This document shows, one piece after another, positions 11,945 through 57,203 of a stretch of DNA of 64,000 bases (position 1 is its first letter; every line of letters begins with the position of its first letter). The notes beneath the pieces were generated by a model. The model saw only the letters and a list, made by a program, of their open reading frames with translations. It searched no databases and had not been told where the DNA came from. The translations under genes were made by a program, and so were the position numbers. This DNA is from Trochalopteron elliotii (Eukaryota; Chordata; Aves; Passeriformes; Leiothrichidae). The stretch is from assembly GCA_024734555.1 (NCBI GenBank), contig JANPWX010000118.1:1017705-1081704 (forward strand). Direction: 5' to 3'.

Positions 11945-14084
11945 GGGATGTGGGAGAAGCTGCGAAGGAGCTGTTGCAGACCTCTGCTGTGAAGCACCAT
12001 TTCCTCCCCTCCCTGTTTCTCTCCCTCTGAAATCCCCACTCTGCACTTTCTGTCCTTCCTACAAAGGCAGCTGCCTCGGAGCAGCTTAGGCTTCAAAGTT
12101 CCCAAAATAACAAAGGTTAAAATAAATTTAAAAAAAAAAGAAAAAAAAAAGCATTGCTAAAAGATCGTGTCAGTGCCCCACTTGCACCTGGGCTCAGAGC
12201 TTCAAAGGGGCTGCAAAGAAGCCCCCACGATATCCATGGTTGGGCTTCTCAATGTTTGTGGTCCTGTCTTCACCCTCCTGCAGTCACAGGAGATTTTGTA
12301 GTAGCCAGGATGAGGCTGCAGGTAAGTGGAAGGGGCGGAGGGTCCTGCTGCTTTTGCTGCCTGTGGGGGCAACTGGAGAAAGAAAATTGGAGGAGGAGGT
12401 TGTGGTGATGGGCAGAGCCATGTGGGTGAGGTGGGTGCCCCAGGGCTGTGTCCTGCACCCACCAGCCCTGTCTCTTGGCCAGGCAGGTGGGCAAACAGCT
12501 CCTCTGTGCCCAGTGTGTGCTTTGTGCCTCTGCTGGCTCTGCTGATTTATACCCATCATCAATATGACAATTATATACACCTGCAAATTTAATTACCTCC
12601 ATTTTCATCAGGCAGCGACAGATTTATGCCTCTGTTCAGTTCCTGTAAATCTCAAAGAAGCTTGACTAGACCCAAAAGTCTTCCCATTGATCACTGTGCA
12701 CTAGCTGGTCTCTGGCTGCCTTGACAGGCTCTTCTTTCAAGAGTGATAAATTCGAAATGCACGGTTAACTTTTTCCCCTTCTACATCTTTCTTCCTTCTT
12801 TTTTTTTTTTCTTTTCATTCTGCCTTTTCCATCTTTCAAAGCCTCCCCACAAACTTGAAAATGGAGCTTGAAGTCATGTAAGAGCTCCTAAGCACCAAAG
12901 AGTTTATGATGTTAGGCTGCAGCTAGCAGCAGCCCTTACCTGCCACCTCCATCCCTTTCCCCAAGACCAGCATTGTTCTCTCCAGGGCAGGTGAGAGGAA
13001 GAGGAGGATCACCTCTTGGAAAAGCTCTTGGCCTAGCTGTGGATAGGAGAGCAGACAAGGTTATTTTGGTCCTGTTTCACTCCCTGGGAGGGCCATCCCA
13101 TGTCTCAGAAAACCAACAGATCGTGGCTCTGCCCCGAGGGAGATGAGGAACAAGTAGCTGTGCTTGTTCCATGTGCTCAGCACAGAAATGCCAAAATAAC
13201 ATCTGATTTTCCTGACCTCTCAGCCTTGGCACAATGAGTACCTACACAGATGAGTGTGTAGGAGTGAGCTGAAGCTCACCCTTGAGGTGCAGCCCACATC
13301 ACCATGTCCCCCACAGCCTCCAGTGGTCCCACCACCACTGCCTGACCTCCCCTGTACGACATGCTCTGATGTCCTGCTAAGTGCCTGGCAGATGGGCTGG
13401 AGTGGCCAGCCATTTCCTTCTCTGCCAGTCTGTGATGGATATAAATAGTCCTTTGCCTCCCCATGAAAATTGCTGGCTGGCTTGTGAAGCTGCAGGGAAT
13501 CTTGGCAAGTGTCTTGGCTCTGTAGGGTCTGACAGCATGGAGGGCTGGGATTTGGAAAGGGGGAGTTTCTGGCTGGGTGTTAAGAAGCTCTGGAGCTAGG
13601 AAGGGGCTGCCCTGGAGTACCCCTCCTCCAATGTCTGGGGGAGCAGAGCGTCTTAACCACTCCCGGAGGGACACATGGATGCAGGATGCATCTTTGAATG
13701 GTGGTCTAGGTAGCACAAAGCTGGCTTTACAGTCACTCCTGAACCTCAAGAGACTGGGCAGTGTGGGGGTAGTGGGTTGTTGTCCCTTGGCGTCTCCAGC
13801 CAGCACTGATAATTGACAAAAAAAATCTTAAAATTGCAAGATTTCTATATATGGTCATTTCCCTGCTGTCCAGGTCTGTGCTGCAGGGATTTCTTGACCT
13901 AGCATGTGCCTCTGGGCTCTCTGGCTCAATAGCTGCTGGTGGCTCTGTCTTCCCTGAATTCAGCACCTTTCGCAGTGCTTTCATACTTTATGGTGGATGA
14001 AAAAGAACCTTTTATTGGTTTTTACACACGTAAATCCTTGCAAAGTGAGAAATAGTGAATAACCATTGCCTTTCCCACTGCACC

Positions 14085-14810
14085 ACGGGCCCCATGGTTT
14101 TATAGGCTTTTATCATGTCCTCACTCTGTTGTCTGCTTCCTTTACTGAGGAGTCCTAACACAGTTGGTTTCTCCTCTTCACAAAGCCATTTGCAGCATCT
14201 CATCTTCCTTGTACCCCTCCTCCAAACCTCCCAAGCTTTGCCTCCTCCGTTTCGAGATGGTTGACCTGAATATCACTTGCAGGATTCCAGATCAGCTTGC
14301 TTTCACCAAGGTTGAGTTTCACCTGCCCACTTCCTTGCCCGCTTTCCTCCTGCACTTCTCAGCTTCAGCTTTGAGAAGACTAAATTTAGCCTTGGTGACC
14401 AACTTTGCCATTCGCCTCCTCTTCCAGAGTGTTTCTGAGCAGCCAAGGTCCTGACAAAGATCTCCGTGGGGCTTCTTGGTAACCTCCTTTCTTCGTGGAA
14501 ACTGAACCCTCTACTCCTCCCCCACCTGGTGGGCTTCAAGATGACTTTTCTTCTTATCCCAACACCACTTTGGTTCTTTGGGAAACTTTGAGGGTGGATT
14601 TTGACAAGAACTCTTTCAAGCCAGTCTGTCAAATTGGATCACCCTTATCTACTGGCTGACAGTGTTGGGTGACCCATATTTACTGATGCACCTACTGGTT
14701 CCTCTAACAAGGTGTCCAGGGCACAAGCAGAATTTACTGGTCTTTAATTTCCTTGATGTGCAAGAGCTTTTATAAGAAATTGGGGTTTCCTCTGGCAGGT
14801 TTTGCCCCTT
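14085..14810 (-). mobile_element. Old, diverged CR1-like LINE remnant
   Basis: Several short blocks occur in the order known from an old amniote CR1-type repeat: tttataggcttttatcatg, a gatggttgacc...gattccag block, ggatcacccttatctac, and actggtctttaatttcc followed by ttataagaaattggggtt. Each is diverged, and the parts between are not recognisable. The orientation is judged minus from the block order, from memory. Confidence 0.45.
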
Positions 14811-17800
14811 GAGTTGCTCACCCTTTTGGGGCAATAGTAGTTGTGGTGGTGGAGTCCTGCAGTTCATAGGTGAGTACCCTCTGAGCTGAGGGGTTTGTGC
14901 CCTCCTTCTCCCTGGTTTGCTTGGAGATAATTTAGTCAGGGCAGTAATTTTCCATGGCTGATTGGGAGCCTTTCCATCATTTGGACTCTTTCCACAGAGA
15001 CCTGATTTTCCCTCTGGGAGAGGTGATGTGACAGCATTGCAGGGTGAGATACCAACTATAGATGTGGTCCTTTCTGGGGTTTTTATATCAGCGTGGCATC
15101 TTGGAAGTGTATTCACACATTCTCTTTATTTTGATTTGCTCCCTGTCGTGGGTGGGCACTTGGGTTCTTTTGAACATGACCGTGTCACCCGAGTGTTGGA
15201 CCAGGAGGTGGATTTGCCTCTCTTCCCACATTTCCTCTGTAGTTCACAGTTACAGCAAATAGGACCAAAGTAACAAGAAGACAGGAGTGAAAATCAAACG
15301 CCAGCGAATATCCCAATCTGCTGTTTGTTTTTCCCCCGGCTTTAGGTCAAAATTGACAAACGTGATGGAAAAATAACCTTGGAGGGGATATCACACAGGT
15401 GTGGTTGGGCACGTCCTTGGGCTTGTGGGGAAGAGCAGGGCAGTGTCACGTTGTGAAGTCAGCAGCTGCAGAGCAAACCTGGTCAGCTCAGGGCCACTAA
15501 TGATGAATCAGTGTCCTCTGCTCAAAAACAATTGTGCAGCTCAGCATCACTCCCAGAGTGATGGAGGGTTTGTTGTTAAAAGAAAGGGAGGGGTTAGGGC
15601 TCTGGCATATTTGGGACAAAAAATCCCAGTTCAAGGCTAAAGCGTGGCTGCAGCTTTGAAATGTAACTCCTTGGTGACCTTCCCAAAAGCAAAGGTGCCC
15701 TGCATTCCAAGGAGAAACCTGGTTAGCTGTCAGCCATGCTGTGGCACCTCATGGCTTCACGTGTACCAGCCTCACGTGCAGGCAGTCGTGGTGGGGTGAT
15801 CTCTCTGACCTAGCTTGAGAGGGGCTCCAGGGAGATCACCACTGCCTTTCCCTCAAACCTTTATGTTCTCCCAGATCTACGAGTCTTTTGGAGCTTTTCC
15901 CCCAGGGGCCCTCTCCCATGAAGCAGGTTCCTAATATAACCAGTGAGGTTTATGTTTGCTGGTATAGAAAAGCTGGGTTGTCCTGAAAAGGCAGAATGAC
16001 CTGCGGAATGAGCTGGTTTTCCTACCTGAGACTGGAGACAGGAAAAAAATGCAAATGAAATATGGGTAGTCAGTCATGAATGTGAATTTTTTAAACAGGT
16101 CCATAAAAACATGAATATTATCCCATGAATGATCTGTCACTAAAACCCTGGAAGTGTAAATGAGTTAAGTATCAAGATAAGCATTTTGACATTTGAATTG
16201 GTGGAAATCAAGGCCTGAAGTCCCAACAGAGAGAGTGAGTGACTCAGGGTGGGAAGGTCTCCTGAGTCACTTCAGACATTGGAGACCCTCAGAGGAGTGC
16301 AAAGCTTGATTTTAGCTGGGCTTGAGCCCTTTAAAGGATGTGTGTGGTTTAGGCATGGAGCAGAAGCCTTGGCTAATGGGGAACTTAAATAAAAACACGG
16401 TCGGGGTCCGGGTGGAAAATAAGGCAGGTTTAAATGTTAACGAGGAAATACAAGTCCAAGTCAAAATCTGTATGAAATGAGTCTGTGGAGACCAGCATGA
16501 TGGCAGAGTTCATTTGACTTATTGGAGGCATCTATTAGTGCAAAATGCTTCCAAATGGAGAGGAAAATTGTTTTGCTGGGTGTGTTTTTTCATCAACATG
16601 CTGATGGGAGTTTTTAAGGAGAGTTGTTCTCCTTGTGTGCCACCATGCCAGGTCTTGATGGGGGCATGAGGACATGGGAATAGGTCCAGGTCAGCACCAG
16701 GCTCACGGGCCATGGTTTTGATGTTGCTCAGGTGCAGAATTGGGCTGTGACAGAGGTGCTGCCTCCCATAATCAGGACACGCAGAGGTGTTGCCTCCAGC
16801 AGGACTGGGTTTGCTTTGTGTGGGACAGCTGTCCCAAGGGAAATGAGGCTGTTTGGGATAATCAAGAATGAAGCAGGTATAAATCTACATACCTCCAGCA
16901 GCTTCAATCTGGTTTTTTGTCCTCTCCTCAAACTGCTCCTGTAGAACCTTTTATTTCCCCACTCAGATGGTCTGGGAGGGGAGCAGCCACGGCCCTTATG
17001 TTGAAAGCATCAGCCAGGGCCTTTGGAGGCTGCTGCTCCTGCAGATATGAAGGACCTGGACCACATTTGATTCCAGGTGAATGTGGCACAGCCTAATTAG
17101 TGGCCTCCTACTGTTATTAACCTCTGACTCAGACAGGCTATTTTTTAACAGAGGTGCAAGAAGTTAATACTACTGCTAATGGCTTCCTATCCAAGGCCTT
17201 AATGAAAGCCATGCAGGGACCAGGCTTTTCATCAATATCTTTCAAACTTTGAACTTGAAATTATCCTCTCCCCCTGCCATTTTTTTAATTATTATTTTTG
17301 TCTGTCTGACCACTTTTCTGCCTCCTCTGGGACATCCTGGCGCCACTGTACAAACTGGTCAGCAGGGTTGGCACCTGCCAACTCTGTAGCAGAGCTGACA
17401 CCCTATGACATCCAGATAAATCATCCCAGTTGTTCTACATGGGTCACTGTGGCATCTCTCACCAGGTGGTGAGATGTCTGCTTGGAGGGCAAGACAAAGG
17501 GAAAAGTGAAATCTGTTGGATTGGGAGAAGAGAGAGTAAAGAGATGCTGTGTTAGGGAGGAAGCTTGGTCTTTATCTTGTCCTGGTCTTGCTTAAACCAA
17601 ACTCCAAGGGAGCTTCACGGATGCAGGAGAGCATTTATATGTGTAAATTTTGCAAGCAGAAATGGAGTAGGATAGAGGCAGCTGACGTGTTGCTAAAGCA
17701 CTTGAGGAAGGGAGGAGAAGGTGCAAGGCTGAAGCTCTCTCATCCAGGCACTGCCTCAAGAGCCTTTGCCAGGGCAGGAGCAGAGATGGTGGAGTATCCT

Positions 17801-20008
17801 TGTCCTGCAGTGTGATGGAGGGATCATAGCCTGCCAGTTTGGGGTGATGGCAATTGATTTTTGGGGTGTTTTCCTTTGTCTCTTGCACTTCTGACCTGTG
17901 TGCAGTGCAGCTGCCAGGGTCACGTTGTGATGTCTGGTGAAAGACAGTGCTCAGGCTCTGTGGCTGGATTGTGCTCTTCTAAAGCAAGAATCCATGTTTT
18001 ATTGAAATATATTTTTCTTTTAAAAAATAAGCCTGTTTAAATAAATTTGAAATTATGACAACCTGTTTTAAGGCTTAAATTTACTATAATCTATTAATCA
18101 TTTAAATAACTTTCATCAAGGATTTCTTCTCAAATATTAATGAGCTGGAGGGTGCTGCTTTTTACAATGATATGTCAGATCAGGGGGAAAACATCTCTAA
18201 CTCTAGCTTTCTAAATGTCACAATGTCACATACTTAGTATCTATTATTTTCACTCTTTACAATGGAGCAAACGCTGGTATTTACATTTTTTCCAAATGTC
18301 AGTATGTAGAGTTCCTGCTGCGCATAAAAGCTCTTGCCTTAATTACTTCTAATTTCACGTTAGCAGGCAGGTGCAGGGAGAGTGTTTTCTTCCATTTGAG
18401 CTGGTTCACACGAAGTTGAGAAGCCGTGGGGAGTTGGGAAAGCGGGCGAGCTTGTTTTCCCCTCTCAGTCCATGAATAAAGACCATGTGGGAGAGGAGGA
18501 GATGTGCTGCTTCAAATCCTCCCGGCTGCCAGGACCGGCTTTTTTCAAAGGGGATCAGTGTCCCTAAACACACAGCTCAGCAGTTAGAGGGAATTTCGAA
18601 AGTGCTTCTGGCTTCCCGGCGACTTAACTCGGGGTTTTGCTTCCCGTCAGCGCCGCGGAGCGCTCAGCAGCATCCCTGTGCTCGGGACACCCCGAGTGCA
18701 CCGAGCACCGCCAGAAACACGGCCCGTGCTGAGCACAAACAATCTGCCAACTCACTCGCTGGGGCTAATGTTCCTTTTCATTAATCAAATCAGTTTGGGA
18801 CCATGAGCCTGGTTCCCGATGCAGATTTTGCCCCCTCCTCCCCGCCCCCCCCACCTCCCCCGGCAGCCAGCTCACTTAAGGCAGCTTAATGAAATTAATT
18901 AACAGCAAATTTAAAATGTTGTTTTTCAGCACTGTAATTGAATTCCAGTTTTCATTTGAAGGCAGCATGAAACAAGCAAAATAAAGATGATAATTTGCAA
19001 AGTGAGACAGGCGATTTCCCGTTGCCGTCAATGGGGCAGATACAGGAGGGAAAGCTGTGCCTCAGCAGGAAGCTCGTTGTGTTTTTTCTGGTTGTCCCAA
19101 CAAAATCTGCTGTTTTCACAAAAAACAGCTAACAGGCTTGAGCTGATGGCTAAGATCGAGGTGGTGTGAGATGGTGATCAAGTTGATCTGGTCTGAGGGG
19201 GAGACAGTGATTAAAACAGTGCCTGTCTCTCCTAGGGAGAGGTACTGGTGTTACCCTGTCTTTGGCTGAGACGCAGCTGTAGAATGTCCCTGAAATTTTG
19301 GAGCCAGCCAGATGAATTAGGTTTGATTTGGCATTTAGTGTCCTGGAGCACGTGTTGTGTCCCTGTCTTCAGCTGCTCTTCCTCCCTGGGTGTCCTCTAC
19401 TGCCGTGACAGCCCAGCTTTGTCTGTCTGTCTGTCTCACTGTCCCAAACTCTGGAATTAAAGGTACTTAGGGAAAATAGGGCTGCTCGGGCAGAAGCTGC
19501 AGATACATCTGCAGGTCTCTGGGCTGAGTCCTGGGTGGAGAGCTGTAAAAAATGGTTGAAAACTGAAAACCTCTTAAATCACAGCCATGTTCACATTTTG
19601 CTGTTCACAAAGGATGGTGAATACTTTGCAATAAGTTGTGATGTGGTCCCAATGATCCCGTCATGCTGCTGAGAAGTTATCTTGTGTTCCCAATGTCTGA
19701 AGCTGTGTTTAACACAGAGCATGTGGGTGTCCAAATTAGAGCTGGAAGGACACTGCTGGGTTACTGCTGTCAGTAAGTGCTGTCTCCCTGCAGCACAGCT
19801 GGATTTTTGGAGAGGCCCACCTTTGGGTTATACCCAGAAATATGGTTTTCTTCCCCTTTAGCCCTTCAGGTTGTGACTTACGTAGGGGCAGCCATGGTGT
19901 GCAGGATGTGCATCCTTTGGCCCCTCCACCCATTTTTTCGGGAAGAGTTGAACATCTCCCATAAGCCCTCTGCTCCCCATTTCCCCCTGACCAGCTTTGC
20001 TCTTGCAG

Positions 20009-52074
<32,066 letters not shown>

Positions 52075-52885
52075 GGGTTCTGGGCACCTGCTCTCAGGCT
52101 GGCCTTCCTATGGGCGTTTCTGAGGGCTTTACACATGGACCCGTGGAGGGGGAGGGTGTCACTGATGTTTCTGGAGGCGAGAATTTGGACTGGGGAGCAA
52201 AACCGGCTGCTTTGTGCAGGACTGACTCAGTATTAGTTTCTTCTTCAACTTGGCCAAAAGCCTTTCTAGTTAGAAGTCTTGTGGGACCCAGTTTTCTTGG
52301 TTTTGTTTAATTCATTTTGCCAAGAGGTTCCTCAGCATTGGTGGAGAGGGCAGGCTGAGAGGGCACAGCCCTCTTCTCCTGCCCCATCCCTGCCCTGGCT
52401 GTGGGGACTGTCTCCAAAGGTGGAGGACACCAGTCATGGGACAAACATGGTGACACAGCCAGGATGGGAGAGCAGGTGATGCAGGCAAAAATGGGCATTC
52501 AGGTCAGGTTGAGATGCTTATGGTTATGGCTGAGCTAATCAGCTACTGGATGGCCAACAGGGTGGGATGGGTTTTTTTGTAATTGTAAAGCATGAGGTCT
52601 GGGTGAGACCTGAGCGAGCAATGGTGCTGTTGATGGGCAGAGCTGGCATGGTTTCATCAGCTGGGGCGAAGAGGCAGGGGCATTGTGACCCCATCTCCTC
52701 AGGTTCTTCTGCCATGGTCAAAACCCACATGTGCTCCAAGATGCAGAGTCCTCCAGAACAAAAACAGCTTGGCCTCAGGGACCAATGGTCAGCTGGACAT
52801 CATGAGCTTTCCTCTTGAGGGACCACATTCCTAGGAAGTCAACTTTAAAATCCTTTCTATTATCTTTTCTTGTTTTATCCACTGT

Positions 52886-52891
52886 AATAAA
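52886..52891 (+). terminator. AATAAA, proximal ASTN1 poly(A) signal candidate
   Basis: Canonical hexamer about 810 bases after the stop codon, followed by a CT-containing stretch. It could end a short ASTN1 3' UTR. Confidence 0.4.
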
Positions 52892-54944
52892 AACTTAGAA
52901 GCAACATCAAGCTGCTGCTGAGGAGAGCCCAGCTAGGAGGGCGGGCAGCAGATGGCACAAACAAAGTGTTCTGCACCAGACACTTGTGGCTGTGGTATAG
53001 CCCAGGCTCTGTATGGTGAGGGGAGAGGGATGCAAGGTACCCCAGTGCTGTGGTGCAGGACAGTCCTGAAGGTTCTGGTCCCAGAGAGGGCATGCAGGAC
53101 AGGCTTCTGGGGGTGTTGCCTGCCTTTGTTTAGGCTCACATCTGCCTCTTCCTCTGGTAACTTTTTTTTTTTTAAAGCCAGAGAGCTGGGGTTGTACTGG
53201 GACACTGGGCTGGGTTCGGAACAATTAAATCTCTGTCACTGCTGATGGTGTTGGAGGCAGAAAACAGGTTCCTTTTAGCTTCAGCTTCCTGCCTGGTTTG
53301 CAAAGAAGGGAGCTCTGCACTTGCCAGCTGTGCACCTTTGGTCTGGACAAGACCGGATCCCTACAGCGGGATTTTTACGATGCCTCCAGAGAGAAATTTT
53401 CCTTTTCATTTTTTTCAGTCTTGGCAGGAAGAGTCTTCAGCCTGTCTTATACGATTTTCTGCCTCATTCCTCCATACCTGCCAAAGACATGGCTTGAATA
53501 TTTGTGTGGTGCTGAGGGGGAGGCGTCTGTCCTCTGCACCCCGTCACTGCCAACAGTGCTGCATCACTGTGTTTCCTCAACAGCAGTTCAGTATCTTCCT
53601 GCAGGACCACACAGTGCTTTGCTCTTTCCTTCCCATGGGCAGACATCTCTCCAGGGGCAGCTGGCCTGGACTGGGGAGCTGCTGGGAGCAGCCACCAGCA
53701 GTCAGTGTGACCTGGGCATCCCCGTGTCATTGCTGTAATGAGTGTGTCTAGCAGGGGTCATCAGACAAACGTTTGCTCTGTGCAAGAAGGAAGTCCCCTG
53801 GATCCTTTTGGCTTTTTCTCATGTGTTTGTCCATATATTTTGATGTGCCTGATGCTGCCAAGGGCTTTGGGCTCAGAGCGAGACCAGTGCCATCTCCATG
53901 CACAGGTATATATGGGCAGGTGATCTGTACTGAGTCATCACTCCTTTTCCTTTCAGCTGGCAAGACTCTTGGCCAAGACACTTCTGTTTATCCTTTTGCT
54001 TATCCCAGCAGATGCTGAGACAACTTTCAACTTCCAGCCAGGCAGCCATCCAGCCATGGGCAAAGGGCACCTCTGCTCAACACCTCGAAGGGATGTTTGA
54101 ATGAAGGCTGCTCTGGCCCAGACACCAGTTGGTTTCTCGCCAAGTAATACCGTGTACATGGCCTTTATGTGAAATGCAGACTGTTTTCCTTTGGGTAGCA
54201 GACTCCTCTCTTTTATTGCTTACTAGGTGCAGCAGCAAGGACAGGAGCAGTGCTGTCTGCCAGCCACTCGCTGTGATGCTGCCAGGAAAACCCTGAACAC
54301 CCCGTGCATTCACACCTGCCTAGGTTACTTTTTCATCTGGCCCTGAGATTTATGCTGAGGCTCTGCAGATAGTTCTGTTCCGCTTCTGTGCTGACACTTC
54401 AAAGCCCTTGCATGGGCAACCAAAGCCCTGCAGCATCATCAGCCAGCTGGGCCAGACTCTGCTCCCTGGGCCTCAGCTTTCCCATGGGCTGGGATTTGGA
54501 GGGTGAGGGGAAAGCCATCCCTCCAAAGTCATTTGGCAACACCCTTGCACAGCTGGATGGGGCTCAGCATCCTCACCCTGTGACAGACTGTGCAGGCTGC
54601 TGGCAGGGCTGTGCTCTGCTGATTTGCCTGCTGTGGTGCCCCTGCAGCTGCTGTGCTGGCAGGGCCTGCCAGCGTGGCACGTCTGTGGGGCCATTTTCAC
54701 AGTGACCCTGGTTTTGTGAGGGCTTCCCTCTTGGTTTCCTCATTCCAGCTTTGCAAGGCAGAACCTTGTCCAAGCTTGGATTTTCTTGCCCAAGTCTCTC
54801 AGCTACCACATGAGTCCATCTCAGACAAATGCCAGCAGCCACCATGGGGGGCCAGACCAATCCACCACGGGGGCTGCACCATGGCTGTAGACCTTGGCCT
54901 TGGTGAGATGTGTTGAGTGAGGCTTGCTCACCCACAACAGGTGT

Positions 54945-55052
54945 GCCCTGGTCTAGTGGAAGCTGTCCCTGTCCAGGGCAGCAGGGTTGGTACCAGATGA
55001 TCATTAAGGTCCCTTACAACCTAAACCATTCTATGTCTCTATGGTTCTCTGC
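54945..55052 (+). mobile_element. CR1 LINE 3' fragment
   Basis: Plus-strand piece: ctggtctagtggaagctgt, atcattaaggtcccttac and a decayed attctatgtctctatgg tail. It falls inside the proposed long ASTN1 3' UTR. Confidence 0.82.
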
Positions 55053-55587
55053 AGAGCTGACACCATCCACATCTGCTGCAGGGTCCTGCTGTTGGCCCTG
55101 CACAGTATTTTCTCTCTTGGACTCCCGATTCTTCCCAAGCTGCCAGCAACATGTTTTCCAACCATTTCTGCAACCTCCTTCACCCCCCTGCCCTTTCTTT
55201 TTGTTTTATTTGTGAATTAATGAGCAATCATTCACCTGAGATGAACCTCTGGGTCGTTAACTTTTCTTTGCTGCGTCCGTACCCCTGTAATAGCATTACT
55301 ACCTTTTCCCTGTCGTGGAGTTATTTAACATATAAAGAAGGTTTGGTCCTTTTCTTTACAAAGATGGCTACAATTCATGTTCCTTGATGTTCTATTAAAA
55401 CTCTAATGTGACGTTTTACTACTGTAGATTGAAAGTAGGGTGCTTTAGGGTGAGATAGCCATGTGGCAAGAAATACAAAACCCTTCTGGATTACTTTAAA
55501 AAAAAAAAGAAAAAAAAAGGTTTTAAACAACAGCAACAAAAATCATTGTAACACTATGTAAAACTCCAGATGATAACTTAACCGACT

Positions 55588-55593
55588 ATTAAA
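55588..55593 (+). terminator. ATTAAA, distal ASTN1 poly(A) signal candidate
   Basis: Common variant hexamer at the end of the AT-rich, conserved-looking block 55250-55610. GT-rich sequence (gtgtttgttta) about 35 bases on would suit a downstream element. Another ATTAAA lies near 55394. Confidence 0.45.
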
Positions 55594-57066
55594 CGGAGCT
55601 GTTAGTAATCCCTGGCTCTGGCAAACTGGAGTGTTTGTTTATAGCTTTGGTCCAGTTGATGTCATCTTTGGTTGCAGATGAAACACTCCCAGCCTTTGAA
55701 CTCGGGTGAGTCTTCACACAAGTTTAGCATTAGCCTGTCTGCCCACTGGGTTAGCCAAGCCCCAAACCACTCAGCACACACAGATGGAGCCGTGTCCTGT
55801 GCCTCGTCTTGCCCACCTGCTCTGCTGGACGTGGGAAGGTAAAGAGGTCTCCAGTCACCTTTGGGGGAAAAACTGCATTTACATGTCCTTGGCAAGGGTC
55901 TCTCAGTTCTTGATTTGCAAACCTCCACAGAGACTGGGAACTTGGAAGCTTAGTCCGAAAAAGCTTCTTTTAGCCATTCTTTAAGTATATAAGGTGGATG
56001 GGATGGTGCTGCCTGGTGGTCAGACACCCCTGGAGAATGTCCTGGTCCATCTGGCAGACTTTTCACAGAGGACTAGCAGCAACATGGGCGTTAATGTCCC
56101 ACAAATCATGTGGAAACCAGTGCCTGGACAGAGGTGAGATCTGCAAAAGATGCCAGAAGCCACTTACAGGGCTGTGTTGTGTCTAATGGTCAGGTCATCA
56201 GGACTAACAAGGGCAGGTCCCTTGGCCAAGTCCAGTGTGTATTGCCACCTGCCCTGCCAGATGGGTGGAAGACCCAGGGGGAGCCTGGGCAGATAGACAG
56301 GCAGACAGACAGGACACTTGGGAGGACACAGGGGGGATTTAGGGGCTATAGCACACAAATCCATAGGAAACCAGACTTCATCAAGTCTCATGGAACGACT
56401 TGATTTTTTTTTTTCTTTTCCCAGTGCTACATTGCAGGAAAATAAGCTAAAAATACACCCAATACTTTCCTTCTGCTATTTTCCATGCAGTTAACCACCA
56501 GCTCATTGCACAATAAGTGTGGCTATGGAGTGAGATGGAGGAGGAGGAGGAAGAGGAGAGGATCTGTGGGGCAGCAGGGTGTGCAGGTGCAAGCCTAAAC
56601 TGCTGTGTAAATATCTCAGCACAGCTGGCTCATGATGAAATCTTCTCAGGAGTCATGTGACTTGCAATCTGTGGGGGTTTGGAGAAAGCCACCCCCAAAA
56701 AGGGTGAAGTGGACTGCAAGGGGTGTGTCACCAGCACCTTGGTAGGTTTTTAGGAAGGGTTTGGTAATGTGTGTGTGTTGGAAGGGTTGCCCTCGGCTCC
56801 TCTCCAGAGTGCATGATTTGGGGAGCTTTGCCCCAGAGAGGACATTTGATGTTACCAGGAGATGTTCCTCCTCTGAGACTGAGTCCCTGTGCAAAGACCA
56901 GACCTGAAGAAAAGACAGATGAGGAGCATCAGAGATGACTGGAGGAAGAAGAGTGGGGTGTAAACACAGGGCAAGGGCTTTTTGGTGTTTCTCAGTCCAT
57001 AGGTACAAAATTTACCTGGTCACTTAAAAAAACAGTGAAAAAAAAATCCCCAAATCTTAAAGCAAC

Positions 57067-57072
57067 TTTATT
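57067..57072 (-). terminator. AATAAA, alternative PAPPA2 poly(A) signal candidate
   Basis: Canonical hexamer on the minus strand, about 3.1 kb after the PAPPA2 stop and followed on that strand by T-rich sequence. Confidence 0.3.
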
Positions 57073-57168
57073 GTCTTGGGTTTTAACTTTCTTGCCAGGA
57101 AACCACATGGTCCTCTGGCTCTAGTGTGGGCCACCTTCTGCTCCCCATCCCCAGGGAGGTAGGGTGTG

Positions 57169-57170
<2 letters not shown>

Positions 57171-57200
<30 letters not shown>
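57171..57200. repeat. (CA)15 microsatellite
   Basis: Thirty bases of uninterrupted CA in the ASTN1-PAPPA2 intergenic region. Confidence 0.96.

Positions 57201-57203
<3 letters not shown>

Larger units (their letters stand above)
1..20008 (+). other. ASTN1: Intron 1 of ASTN1 (partial), non-coding
   Basis: No exon of ASTN1 or any other recognisable gene is seen here on either strand. It is read as intron 1 because exon 2 enters with two bases of a codon begun upstream. Contents: CpG-rich patches (1-190, 1060-1350, 18590-18730), a C run, ATTTT repeats, a tandem duplication, one CR1, one older CR1-like remnant, and AT-rich stretches that look conserved (for example 5290-5520, 12545-12790, 17990-18480, 18880-18990). 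The long open frames near 0.8-2.0 kb on both strands run through the C run and GC-rich DNA and resemble no protein family. Confidence 0.75.
52075..55610 (+). other. ASTN1: Probable ASTN1 3' UTR
   Basis: No coding signal follows the stop. The stretch 55250-55610 is AT-rich, keeps CpGs and looks conserved, and it ends with a possible polyadenylation signal at 55588-55593. A UTR of about 3.5 kb would fit the long ASTN1 mRNA known in mammals. An earlier AATAAA at 52886-52891 could give a short form. A CR1 piece (54945-55052) would lie inside the long form. The extent is inferred. Confidence 0.5.

Noticed and set aside
14649..15116. 155-codon minus-strand open frame
   Set aside because: Overlaps the old CR1-like remnant and shows no reverse-transcriptase motif.
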